NCBI GenBank assembly: GCA_035079385.1
Contig: JAVHKY010000056.1
Location: forward strand, 2,108,001-2,172,000
DNA: 64,000 nucleotides
Direction of reading: 5' to 3'
From: Aspidiotus rigidus
Taxonomy: Eukaryota > Arthropoda > Insecta > Hemiptera > Diaspididae
The notes under the pieces were generated by a model. That model was not told the DNA's origin. It worked only from the letters and a program-made list of their open reading frames with translations, and did not search any database. Shown here in pieces: positions 11,886-20,545 of this stretch. The translations under genes were made by a program, and so were the position numbers. Every line of letters begins with the position of its first letter. The first letter of the stretch is position 1.

Positions 11886-12477
11886 CAGGGGTGTGAACCG
11901 GAATTGCTATCCAAAATGGTATCCGGAATACGGACCTGAATTCTTGGGTTTTGGAAGTGGAACCGAAAGGAAGCGGATCCGGCGATTGCTGCTTGGAAGC
12001 GGAACTGAAAGGAAGCGGATCCGGCGATTGCTGCTTGGAAGCGGAACCAAAAGGAAGCGGACCCGGCGATTGTTTCTCGGAAGCGGAACCAAAAGGAAGC
12101 GGATCCGGAGAATGGTCCTTAGAAGCGGAACCAAAAGAAAGCGGATCTTGAAATCTGGCCAAAGAACTGTAACCAATATTTCATATGTGAAAAATAGCGG
12201 ATATCCCCTAAAAAATAGAGGATAACCAAAATTCTGTGCCTTTTTTTAAAGGATAACCATAATTTTTTAGCGCCACTCCTGAAAGATTCTTTTATCAAGA
12301 TACAAAACCAAAAGGAAGCGGATCCAGCAATTGCTCCTTGAAGGCGGAACCGAAAGGAAGCGGATCCGGCAATTGCTCCTCGGAAGCAGAACCGGAAGGA
12401 AGCGGATCCGGCAATTCAGTTGAAGACAAATGGAAGCGGAATCCTAAAAAAAAAAATAATAACGGTTCACACCCCTG
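11886..12477. mobile_element. hAT-type non-autonomous element carrying a minisatellite
   Basis: The ends are perfect 15-bp inverted repeats CAGGGGTGTGAACCG / CGGTTCACACCCCTG. Terminal CAGGG is typical of hAT elements. The flanking octamers AATAATAC and AGAAATAC agree at 6 of 8 positions, perhaps a decayed duplication. Most of the interior is a 42-bp tandem array, so no transposase is encoded. Confidence 0.75.
11953..12440. repeat. 42-bp minisatellite, two blocks
   Basis: The unit contains GGAAGCGGAACC and AAAGGAAGCGGATCCGG and repeats every 42 bp from about 11953 to 12150. It resumes in more degenerate form at about 12305-12440. Because 42 is a multiple of three, it is open in several frames on both strands (for example a 14-residue EAEPKGSGSGDCCL-like repeat on the plus strand). 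These reading frames are a by-product of the array, not evidence of a gene. Confidence 0.85.
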
Positions 12478-12820
12478 AGAAATACACGGGGAGCAAAGAT
12501 CAGTATGAAATTAAACAAAAATTAAAAAGGATTGAGGGCAAAAAAGTTCATTTTTATAATGTGTGAGGTAATTAGCTTCCAAAATTGAACTTTTAACCCC
12601 TCAATTCTTTCTCAGTTTCAATTAATACCATTCGGAGTGCAAGCGCAAAAGAGTCGCGCTCTACAATTTCAATGGTGTGGAAAAAAAGAACTTTATCATT
12701 TTCCCAAAGTTTTCAGACGAAGATGAAAATGGTCTCATTTGAAAGACAATTTAAAGACTGATCAATTTTATTCTCTTCAATTTTTTAATTAAAGCTTTCG
12801 TTCCCAAGATATTTCGAGAT
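12478..12820. other. No recognisable gene
   Basis: Spacer between two mobile elements; nothing recognised. Confidence 0.35.
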
Positions 12821-12827
12821 TAGTTAA

Positions 12828-13245
12828 GGGTATGCTCTACACAGAAAAAATACGTGTAAAATCAGGTAAATATACGAAAATATAGGTTCCGAGGCGACTA
12901 ATTACTGTCCACAAAATGAACCAATTGTTATGAAATCTTTCAAAGTGTTGGATGAGTGTTTGATACAGGTCTAAAATTAATTCAGAACTCGTAATATTAT
13001 TTAGAACTCTTGTTATTGACGATCAAAAAGTTGTACATTTTGAGCTTTTTTGATCGTTGATAACAAGAGTTCTAAATAATATTACGAGTTCTGAATTAAT
13101 TTTAGACCTGTCTCAAACACTCATCTAACACTTCAAAAGATTTCATAACAATTGGTTCATTTTGTGGACAGTAATTAGTCGCCTTGGAACTTATATTTTC
13201 ATATATTTACGCGTTTTTTTCCTGTGTAGAGCTTGGAGCATACCC
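12828..13245. mobile_element. TTAA-flanked long foldback element
   Basis: A near-perfect inverted repeat of 418 bp with arms of about 195 bp. The ends read GGGTATGCTC...GAGC(TTG)GAGCATACCC and TTAA flanks both sides (12824-12827, 13246-13249). The centre is near GATCAAAAAGTTGTACA. TTAA duplication is the hallmark of piggyBac-type insertion (family knowledge), so this is likely a piggyBac-type MITE. A transcript would form a long hairpin RNA. It lies about 520 bp upstream of the Fis1 start codon. Confidence 0.82.
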
Positions 13246-13249
13246 TTAA

Positions 13250-13765
13250 CATGTAGTTAAATGGGAAATTGTACATGGTCACGTCACGTCTATAAGAGAG
13301 TCGACAGTAGCGCGCGATCGCTACCAGCAATCCGAATGATATTGTGATCGGTTTCCTATGTTTTCTCATGGGGAGCAAATTTGCGATTGGAAATATTTTG
13401 GGTACTTTTGCTACAGCTGTAATCATCACAGTGTTAGCGCCTTACAGTGTAATCGATATTTTTGTTATCACGAAAAACTCAGTCTATTTCAATAATATTT
13501 CATGAAACTTCATGAAAGTGGAAAACTTGCCTGAAATTTCCTGATACCTGATTGCATTTGCAATTTTGCGTTAGTAGATAAAACTCAACTCCAATCTTAT
13601 ATTAATAATATAGATTTGCCAGACAACTGAAGTTGCTTCGTCTTTGTCAGTTTTGTTGTTTCCTTTCGATACTTGAAATTTGTTCTTTCATTCATAGTAA
13701 TAATTTTCTGCAACTTCGAATTTGGATTTTCCGTTAATTGTAGATGTACGCGCATTAGTGTAGAA
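13250..13765. other. Upstream region of Fis1
   Basis: Presumed promoter and 5' UTR of Fis1. No TATA box or clear initiator could be assigned. Short open frames on the minus strand look like chance. Confidence 0.4.
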
Positions 13766-14555
13766 ATGGAAGAAGATATCCTGAATGAAATCGTTGCCTC
13801 CGATGACTTGAAAGTAATTCTCATTCTACACATAGGCGCCGTTTCTTGAGTTAGATAATCTTTATCTATGTATTCATCATTGCCGTAGAAATACGAACGT
13901 CAATATTTAGGAGAAGTCACAGCTGGTAATGTTTCCCGTCAAACGCAGTTCAATTACGCCTGGTGTCTTGTACGAAGTCGATATTCGGCTGATATTAAGA
14001 AAGGAATTGTTATGCTGGAAGAATTGTACAAGAGTGAACCACTTGATCAAGAAAACGCCCGACGAGATTATCTTTTCTATCTAGCTATTGGAACTGCGCG
14101 ATTGAAAGTGAGTTGTTTTGCATGCTCGCAACTTTCGTTTTTTGTGGCCAATATCTAACGATCATTTTTCATTATTCCATTCAAAAGATTCGTTTCTCTG
14201 TCAAAATTTTGAAATTATTTAATGCACTTGTTTTCTTACAAAGATGAAGAACTGAATTTTGTTCTTTCGCAGGAATACCAGCGCGCTTTAAATTTCACCA
14301 GAGCTTTTTTGCAAGTTGAACCAAGTAATCATCAAGTGATACATTTAGAAGCCGTTATTAAGAAAAAATTGGATCAAGGTATGAAGAGAGGAAAAAATTG
14401 ATACACTGCTCGTAAATTAGCGGGAACATGATGAAATTATTGTCTTCTTATTCTGTACAGAAGGTTTAAAAGGAATGGCATTGTTCGGCGGAGCTGTTTT
14501 AGCCGTTGGTGGAGTCGTCGGTCTTGCGCTCGCGTTGGCAAAAGGGAAAAAGTAA
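13766..14555 (+). CDS. Fis1: Mitochondrial fission 1 protein (Fis1), complete, four exons
   Basis: Coding exons are 13766-13813, 13889-14107, 14273-14378 and 14461-14555, giving 155 aa. All introns are GT-AG (75, 165 and 82 bp) in phases 0, 0 and 1. Fis1 is a tail-anchored outer mitochondrial (and peroxisomal) membrane protein whose cytosolic tetratricopeptide-like bundle binds fission and mitophagy factors. Visible support: N-terminal MEEDILNEIVASDDL, the family signature QFNYAWCLVRSRY in exon 2, then DIKKGIVMLEELY, RRDYLFYLAIGTARLKEYQ and RALNFTRAFLQVEP across exons 2-3. Exon 4 is a Gly/Ala/Val-rich membrane anchor (about residues 129-150) ending in KGKK, the usual basic tail. The length matches the family (about 150 aa). 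No stops or frameshifts were seen. A poly(A) signal lies 140 bp downstream. Confidence 0.96.
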
Positions 14556-14694
14556 GGCCGTGCCTTCAACCTGATGGTATATCGTCGCCTCGCGTTTCCA
14601 GTTTCGTTACTCTGGTCATAAAATCTATTCCATTATTTATTAACTGTACTGAATTATCTCTTATTTCTTTTAAATTACGATTGGAAAAAAATCG

Positions 14695-14700
14695 AATAAA
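14695..14700 (+). terminator. Poly(A) signal for Fis1
   Basis: Canonical AATAAA 140 bp beyond the Fis1 stop codon on the same strand. It is assigned by position only. Confidence 0.6.
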
Positions 14701-14813
14701 TTGCGTTGTTATCAAATTGGTCATTAAATTCTAGATAGTCTATTTGTATGGAAATAATGGTTGAAAAGAAGTATGAGTCACTACATGAATCGTAAACGGC
14801 TGCTTTTGCTGAG

Positions 14814-15046
14814 TCAATGAGAAATTTCTTGATTTTCTTGTTCGTATACATATGAGGTGTACGAATTCGCAATATTTTCCTTGGGGATCTTGCCTAGTGA
14901 TGCTCTCACGGCAAGAAAATGCTGTTTTCCTGGAATTCTGTTATCTGCGTGATATTCGAATGTGAAGTAACTTACCACAATGTCGATGACCGTTACTAGT
15001 AAACCAAGTACGTATAGGACACTTATCATTGCACCGTTGAATTTGA
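14814..15046 (-). pseudogene. Hydrophobic exon-like ORF, copy 1 of a three-copy fragment
   Basis: On the minus strand the frame reads VKFNGAMISVLYVLGLL, then VTVIDIVV followed by GTAAGT, a good splice donor, so this may be one exon of a membrane protein. Read through, the frame stays open to a 71-codon ORF from the internal Met. The same VKFNGAMISVLYVLGLL coding segment occurs on the plus strand at 19066-19115, and a decayed one at 18801-18842. The family is not recognised. It is convergent with Fis1. It may be a real exon or a duplicated fragment. Confidence 0.4.
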
Positions 15047-15275
15047 CAAAATCTTGGTCATCAAACTCAAATGTTCAGGCTTAAAAAATCTTGGTTTAGT
15101 CATCAACAAAAGGTGCACAAATGTGCAGGCTAAAAAAATTTCAGAACACTCAGGCTGAAAAAATCTTGACTTAGTATTGAACTTTTCAACACTCAGGTGC
15201 ACAAACATCGAGGCTCAAAAAATCTTGGCTCAGTCATTGAACTTTTCAAAATGTGCACAAACGTTCTGGCACCCT
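15047..15275. repeat. Imperfect tandem repeat, about 60-bp unit
   Basis: The motifs CAGGCTNAAAAAATCTTGG and TTGAACTTTTCAA with GGTGCACAAA recur four to five times with variable spacing. This is a degenerate minisatellite directly upstream (minus-strand sense) of the hydrophobic exon-like ORF. Confidence 0.65.
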
Positions 15276-15784
15276 ATCATGCACGGATAATTGAACTCTG
15301 TCGAATGTCTTCTAAAATTATGATTCGAGGAACGCGTGTGTGAAAAGAACGCACATTCTATGCGTAGCATTTTCCAAATTTTCATTGTATATCATAGAAA
15401 CTGATATCAATGAAAGAGAATATTGATCCGAATATTTTGGTTCATTTTTCACTTCTCTATCTCGATTAGGGGCAGAGCTACATCTCTCGTAAATCAGATC
15501 AGTCAACGTCAGTTTTCATCAAATTTTTATTATTGAACACACTCAACAAATAAAATTACAACTCATATGTATAAATTATTCAACCTTCCTCTCTGCGTTT
15601 CGCGTGTAGGAGTGGAGACCTACCAAAGCTCGCATTAAAAGGTTGTTTTTCCTTTTTCACAGAAAAAAATTATAATAATGAAGAACAAGTTATCCTGTTT
15701 CCCTACAACTAGTATAGGTATTAACTCACAAGGATTCTAACTTGTTCATAAAATTTTTAAAAGAAAATTGTAAAAATTATAATA
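15276..15784. other. No recognisable gene
   Basis: AT-rich spacer. An open frame at 15318-15506 (minus strand) has no recognisable features. Confidence 0.35.
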
Positions 15785-15790
15785 TTTATT
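15785..15790 (-). terminator. Poly(A) signal for the minus-strand gene at 15.8-16.3 kb
   Basis: AATAAA on the minus strand, only 2 nt beyond the TAG stop at 15793. It is very close to the stop codon but is the only signal immediately adjacent. Confidence 0.45.
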
Positions 15791-15792
15791 CT

Positions 15793-16336
15793 CTAACTAG
15801 TTTCCATATTTACTGAACCATTTTTTAGAAGCTCAAAAAATGGATTTGTTGGTGAGTAAGTAAATTTGGGCACAGACGAATTATTCGTTGAAATATTTTG
15901 ATTCGAAGAATTAGAGTTACTAGGCGCAACAATAATTTTCCATTCACTAGCTAAGTGAGAATAATTTCTAAAAAGACTGTCTACTTGTTGTCTATGAGAG
16001 TAGAATTCGTTCAAAGTCATTGAAAGTTGACCAATTTTACCATATTCAGCCCATAATTTACCTACCCATCGTAATCGTCGCCTATAAGAATCAGAAATAC
16101 CAAAATTTTCTTTCAATATTACTTTGAAAGTTTGAATTACTCTGCCAGATAAGAAAGTACTCTACCATGTAGGTTTGATAAAATAAATTCTAAATAATAA
16201 TCATACACGCACTAAGTATACAACTGAATTTGTGCATTATTAAGATGAATTTTACCTTGCTCAAGAAATTTAAATAAATCATTATAAGTTGTTTGCGATA
16301 CATCTGGTATACGCAAGTCAACTGAAACATGAGTAC
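15793..16336 (-). CDS. Unrecognised spliced gene, last two exons
   Basis: Two exons join in frame: 16336-16256 (acceptor AG before it, donor CAAG|GTAAAA) and 16139-15793 (acceptor GGCAGAG|TAATTC). The joined frame reads from THVSVDLRIPDVSQTTYNDL through FKFLEQ-VIQTFKVILKE to a Ser/Asn-rich tail ending VNMETS and a TAG stop, 141 codons. The exon-exon frame match and the absence of stops argue for a real or recently real gene. Seen: a basic stretch SYRRRLRWVGKLW and a low-complexity SNSNSSNQN segment; no signal peptide or membrane span. The 5' exons would lie to the right, where a hAT relic sits. I do not recognise the family; a domesticated transposon protein is possible. Confidence 0.5.
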
Positions 16337-16471
16337 CTATGTAAAAATAGCTTCAACCAGTTGTTCAACTCTTCACCGACCAATTTTACTTGAACTTCGC
16401 GGCGTTATAGTTGGACCGGTCCAACCACAGACCAGAAAAATAAAATAACGCAGCGTTATCTTCTTTCAATT

Positions 16472-16897
16472 ATGAAAATGGCTAAGCGTGATAGTGCGTC
16501 GTTTGAAAAAGTTCGGTGTGGTATTTTGCATGGGGAAATAATTATTCCTAGATACGTTTTCGCAGCATCATTACGAAATTATTTATTATCGTGCGAACCA
16601 CGGCCTAAGAAAAAGCTATCGAAGCTGTTGTGAAATTTGCTCAGGAGAAAAGAGCTAGTCGACGTTCAAACTAATATTTTAGAACATTGGAATAAAATGA
16701 AGGAAGTTCATCCCGAGTAATTTGTCGCGGCAAATATCTTATTCGCAGTTCCAGGAACGCAAGCATCGGTTGAGCGGCTGTTCTCAAACGTCAAATTTAT
16801 TTTTAACCCTTATCGAAATAGAATGAAAGGGAATGACCTTGAGGACTGTATCTTATTGAGATCGAACTGGACCCTTCTTTCACGCCTGTTATCGTAG
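16472..16897 (+). pseudogene. hAT transposase C-terminal relic
   Basis: One frame over 142 codons with two internal stops: TGA after KKKLSKLL and TAA after KMKEVHPE. The segment ANILFAVPGTQASVERLFSN followed by LEDCILLRSNW is the diagnostic hAT C-terminal dimerisation region (consensus about VPAT.ASVERLFS...LLRSN). Upstream, SCEPRP and ILEHWNKMKE match the usual lead-in (EPRP, LEYWK). The N-terminal half with the DDE residues is absent, so this is a dead fragment. It lies between the minus-strand gene and the 17.4-kb ORF. Confidence 0.88.
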
Positions 16898-17404
16898 GGA
16901 GTACAGAGTAGACGCGCCGACGACCTTAATTTTTCATTGTTAAAACTTTTTCATTTTTTGTATCAATTTGAGTAACTTTCAAGGTTCCAAATTCCAATTT
17001 GTTTTTTCTTTTTTCTTACCCATTATTAATTATTTCTTGTTTGCAAATATGTAAATGTTAGATTTCTATTTCTTGATTCTTATTAGATAATAAATAATGG
17101 TATTTGTGAGTCGTGATACTTTGAAATACCAACAAGCAACTTTGTTTTTTCACTTTTTTAAAAAACTGAAAAAACGAAAAAGAGCGAATGGGAATTTTTC
17201 ACCATTCCTTGTAATTGGAAGAACGAATCAATAAGATTAAGAACGAATGAAACGCTTCACTTTGCGATTTGAAAGGGCGAATGAAAAAGAATTTTTCCAA
17301 TTTTACGACTCTGCTTGATAAGGAACGAATGAGAACAGAACGCACTTGAAAATTCTGCTGCGCTGACCGAGAACAGAACGGGATTTTTTATTTATGTGTT
17401 ACAG

Positions 17405-17987
17405 AAGTTGGGAACAAATGAATCCGAACGAACGATTGAAATTGAATCGTTCCCAAACCCTGTGTTTGGGTATCTATAAATTTCGACCTCGTATAGAGGT
17501 CGCCGAAGTGAAGTATCTGAAGGGAGCGAATTTATCTGATGGCGAGTTGAGAAAGATCTTGACTATAGATGAATCAAGAGTGAATGCCGTTAGCGCTAAA
17601 ATTATAGAAGCTTACAACTCTGCGTCTCGTGATCATCAAGAAATAACTTTAAATCTTGAGGACATAGAAACCAAGATTGAGCTGGATATGAAGCAGATAT
17701 TCGTTCGTCATCCTTACAAAAAGCAACGCGTCAGTCACTATCTCCGTTGGAAGTACATCTTTCGCTTTTCAAGTTACAAGGAAATTAAAGGCCTTCGCAA
17801 AGTATTATCAGAAGAGGAAATTGATGAATTATGTTCTGACATATCAATCCTCTGGATTTTGGCTGGTCCAGTTCGCCATATTCCTTTACCTGATCTCACC
17901 ATCAAGAAAGAAGACGCGCTATTTGGTTTCGAAGTTTTGGAATTTAAGAGTGAATATTCTACAAAAATTTTGGAATTATTTTACTGA
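17405..17987 (+). CDS. Orphan ORF, exon-like, 189 aa
   Basis: An uninterrupted frame preceded by a good 3' splice site (TTTATGTGTTACAG, exon from 17405) and followed by a canonical poly(A) signal. The first Met after the acceptor is at 17418, giving 189 aa starting MNPNERLKLNR; the frame is also open to a Met at 17394. The protein is mixed charged and soluble, with helical stretches such as NLEDIETKIELDMKQIFVRH and KVLSEEEIDELCSDISILWI. No signal peptide, membrane span or zinc motif is visible. I do not recognise the family. At this AT content such a long stop-free frame with splice and poly(A) context is unlikely to be chance. Confidence 0.55.
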
Positions 17988-18159
17988 ATCCAAAATTAAT
18001 TTGAAATGAAGATACATCATTCCCTGCCGCTGAAGTATGTGCTACAGTTCAATGATTTTCTTTTTGAAAAAGTCACTGAAAAAAGTGTTTTTCCAGCCTG
18101 AACACTTATGAAGGATTAATTTCTATTTGGTTATAAATGTTGATAAATTCTGAAATTGA

Positions 18160-18165
18160 AATAAA
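18160..18165 (+). terminator. Poly(A) signal for the 17.4-kb ORF
   Basis: AATAAA 173 bp after the TGA stop on the same strand, by position only. Confidence 0.5.
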
Positions 18166-18590
18166 TTGTAACGGTTTACTATTCTGCTGCGTGCTCATTT
18201 TATTCTCAGCTCATGAAGTTTGGAAGTTGTTTCTCTCAAAGCTGAAGCTGGCATAGAAAGCTGTTTCTACCGAGAGAGTTTCAAACTAGAGAAGATAGTT
18301 ATGCGCAAATTTCTGGACAGATTAATAAATTGCATGACCGTGATTGCACCCATCACATATTAAAATACTTGGAAAAATCTATAAAATTCTGGGGCGATGA
18401 ATTTTACTTTTGTACCCTGTTTTAGTCGACTTGTTTTTGTTCGAAATTAATTAATAATTTAGAAAAACCGTATTTCGTTAACGTTTCCTTTCTTTTCTAT
18501 TTGTGAAGAAACAGCTCAAATATTATGTCAACAGGTATAAGTGTCTTCTACGAGTACATACTGGGGGGGGGGGGCGTGAGAGAAGCCGAA

Positions 18591-19120
18591 AAATAAGCTA
18601 AATATTGGTAATAAATTATGCCTGAACGTTTGTGAGCGTTGAAAAAATCATAGGTAGTAAGAGGTTGAAAATTTAACCCCTTTTAAAATAAGGTAAAAAA
18701 TTTACCTCATTTATCATAATTTAGAGAATAAATTTTGGGAAAATATTTTGGGTCAAATTTTAGGAGTGAAATATTAAAATAAAAATGATATCAATTTGGA
18801 CAAATTTGACAGTGTCCTGATAAGTGTCCTATACGTACTTGCATGGTAAAAATTTTTCCTGTGTACCTATACTTCGTCAAAAATGAAATCTACCTATCCG
18901 ATAAAGTTTGAATAAGGCTAAATAATGGTAATAAATTATGCCTGAACGTGAGTGTTGAAAAAATCATAGGTAAAGAATTTACCTTATTTATTGTATTTTA
19001 CAGAATAAATTTTGGACAATATTTTAGGTCAAATTTGAGAGGTATAATTTTTTGCTGGAAATATCAATTTGGTCAAATTTAACGGTGCAATGATAAGTGT
19101 CCTATACGTACTTGGCTTAC
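18591..19120. repeat. Diverged tandem duplication, two units
   Basis: Unit 1 (about 18591-18895) and unit 2 (about 18897-19120) share GTAATAAATTATGCCTGAAC (18608 and 18928), ATTTACCT..TTTAT, and GATAAGTGTCCTATACGTAC (18819 and 19092). The spacing falls from 320 to 273 bp, so indels have accumulated. A G12 run lies just upstream at about 18564-18575. Confidence 0.8.
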
Positions 19121-19287
19121 TACTACCGTTTTATATCATGTCGATAGCTAAGTGTACCTCACCTACCCGTATATTGCAAAATTTGAAATTTGTAGGTACT
19201 ACAGCCTGCCTCTTCTCAATACTCACACTTTCGAGTGAATTTCTTCACAATTCACAAACACATGAAGTTACTGGAGTTATAAAATAA
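19066..19287 (+). pseudogene. Hydrophobic exon-like ORF, copies 2 and 3
   Basis: At 19069 the plus strand reads MVKFNGAMISVLYVLGLL, then diverges (LPFYIMSIAKC) and stays open for 72 codons. The decayed neighbour at 18801-18842 reads DKFDSVLISVLYVLAW and then stops. The shared part matches the minus-strand copy at 15.0 kb, so one exon-sized piece was copied, inverted and tandemly duplicated around the gene island. Function unknown. Confidence 0.4.
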
Positions 19288-19289
19288 TG

Positions 19290-20025
19290 TATTAATATAT
19301 TAATTAAATAGCGAACTTAATTATACATGTTAATGAATTTTGAATTTATGTGTCATCTCATAACATAGAACAAAGAATTCTTGAATTTCTTCGAATATCC
19401 GTCTCGTATGAATATAAGTCAGGTTTAAGAAACCTCTGTTTTTTCACAACTAATGCTGTTCTTTATACAAATGATTCTTCAAAACGTGTTCTTGAAAGAG
19501 GTGAAAATTTATCATTTAGATCTGAGTAAGACACCTTAAATATTTATTGAAGAAAATGACCGACGAAACTTTTAACTTCAATCAAAATCGATCAATAATG
19601 GAATGGGTCGGATATTCGTCAGAGCGAAAGGTACTGGAGTAATTCCTCTTTTACGTTCCTAATGCACCGGAGTAAACTTGTAATTTATGAAACAGAAATA
19701 TTTGTACTACTCAAGTGTTGTGAATATGAAGTACTATAATCCTCAAAACATTTTTTGTCCGCCAAGAAATCAGCTGATTACAATGCTCGGCTGGTATCCT
19801 AGTACAGAATATTCAGCGGAAAAATAGGTGAAAAACGATGATCATTGTGTTTGAAAACACGTCATATTTCTTCTCGCCTTGAATATCCAATCATTTAGTG
19901 CGCTGTAACTCGACTTCTATTTATTTTGTTTGAAAAATTAAAGTGAAAAAAATGTAGCTCTATGATCTTTGTTCAATGAGTTCTTTGGGAAAACATTTTT
20001 GTACAAATAATTCTTGTACCTGGCC
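19290..20025. other. No recognisable gene
   Basis: AT-rich; nothing recognised. Confidence 0.35.
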
Positions 20026-20029
20026 AATA

Positions 20030-20240
20030 GGGCTTTTCCATGTCGGCGCATTGCATACGTATTCTCCTATGTGTTATCGAAATGGTAGTATTTCTAACAT
20101 TGCTCTTATGGGTGTTGCTGGATTGCATACCGACTCATTTTCATTGTGGAGTAGTTTGCCATAAGAGCAATGTTAGAAATACTACCATTTCGATAACACG
20201 TAGGAGAATACGTATGCAATGCGCCGACATGGAAAAGCCC
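20030..20240. mobile_element. TA-flanked MITE family C, intact copy
   Basis: A 211-bp hairpin with near-perfect arms of about 85 bp, ends GGGCTTTTCCATGTCGGCG and reverse complement, and TA at 20028-20029 and 20241-20242. The open frames on both strands here are mirror images of the arms and are not genes. This is the reference copy for the interrupted one at 7396-7989. Confidence 0.92.
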
Positions 20241-20360
20241 TATGTGTGAATAGGTTTTACAATTGTGTTCTGCTTGAATTCTGTTATGGCAGGTACTCAT
20301 TTCCCACGACGATTTCTTTTCTTCCTTGGTTTAGAAAGAAAAAAAAAATTGAATTCCCTA

Positions 20361-20545
20361 AACTAGGTCGAGATTATTGATGACGTCACGAAGACAGTAC
20401 GTGCCGCGTACCTCCTCTACTTCGAAGTTTAGAATTTGTCCAAGTTTCCTCTCTATAAAGGTACTCTTCCTTAAACATCAAGGCCTCCAAATTATTCCAG
20501 TACCTAAATTAGGTACAGATTATTGATGACGTCACAAGAGCCGTA
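20361..20545. repeat. Paired direct repeats containing TGACGTCA
   Basis: The motif AGATTATTGATGACGTCAC occurs at 20371-20389 and 20517-20535 (146 bp apart) within about 45 bp of similar sequence (ANNTAGGT...GTAC). TGACGTCA is the palindromic CRE/ATF-type site. Related TTGATGACGTCACAAGG also occurs near 54667. Regulatory use is untested; a mobile-element fragment is equally likely. Confidence 0.5.

Noticed and set aside
11797..12225. Overlapping proline/serine or glycine-rich frames on both strands
   Set aside because: All are translations of the 42-bp minisatellite; simultaneous openness in several frames argues against coding.
20040..20300. Plus- and minus-strand frames with similar peptides (GLFHVGALHTYSP)
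   Set aside because: Mirror images produced by the arms of the foldback MITE.
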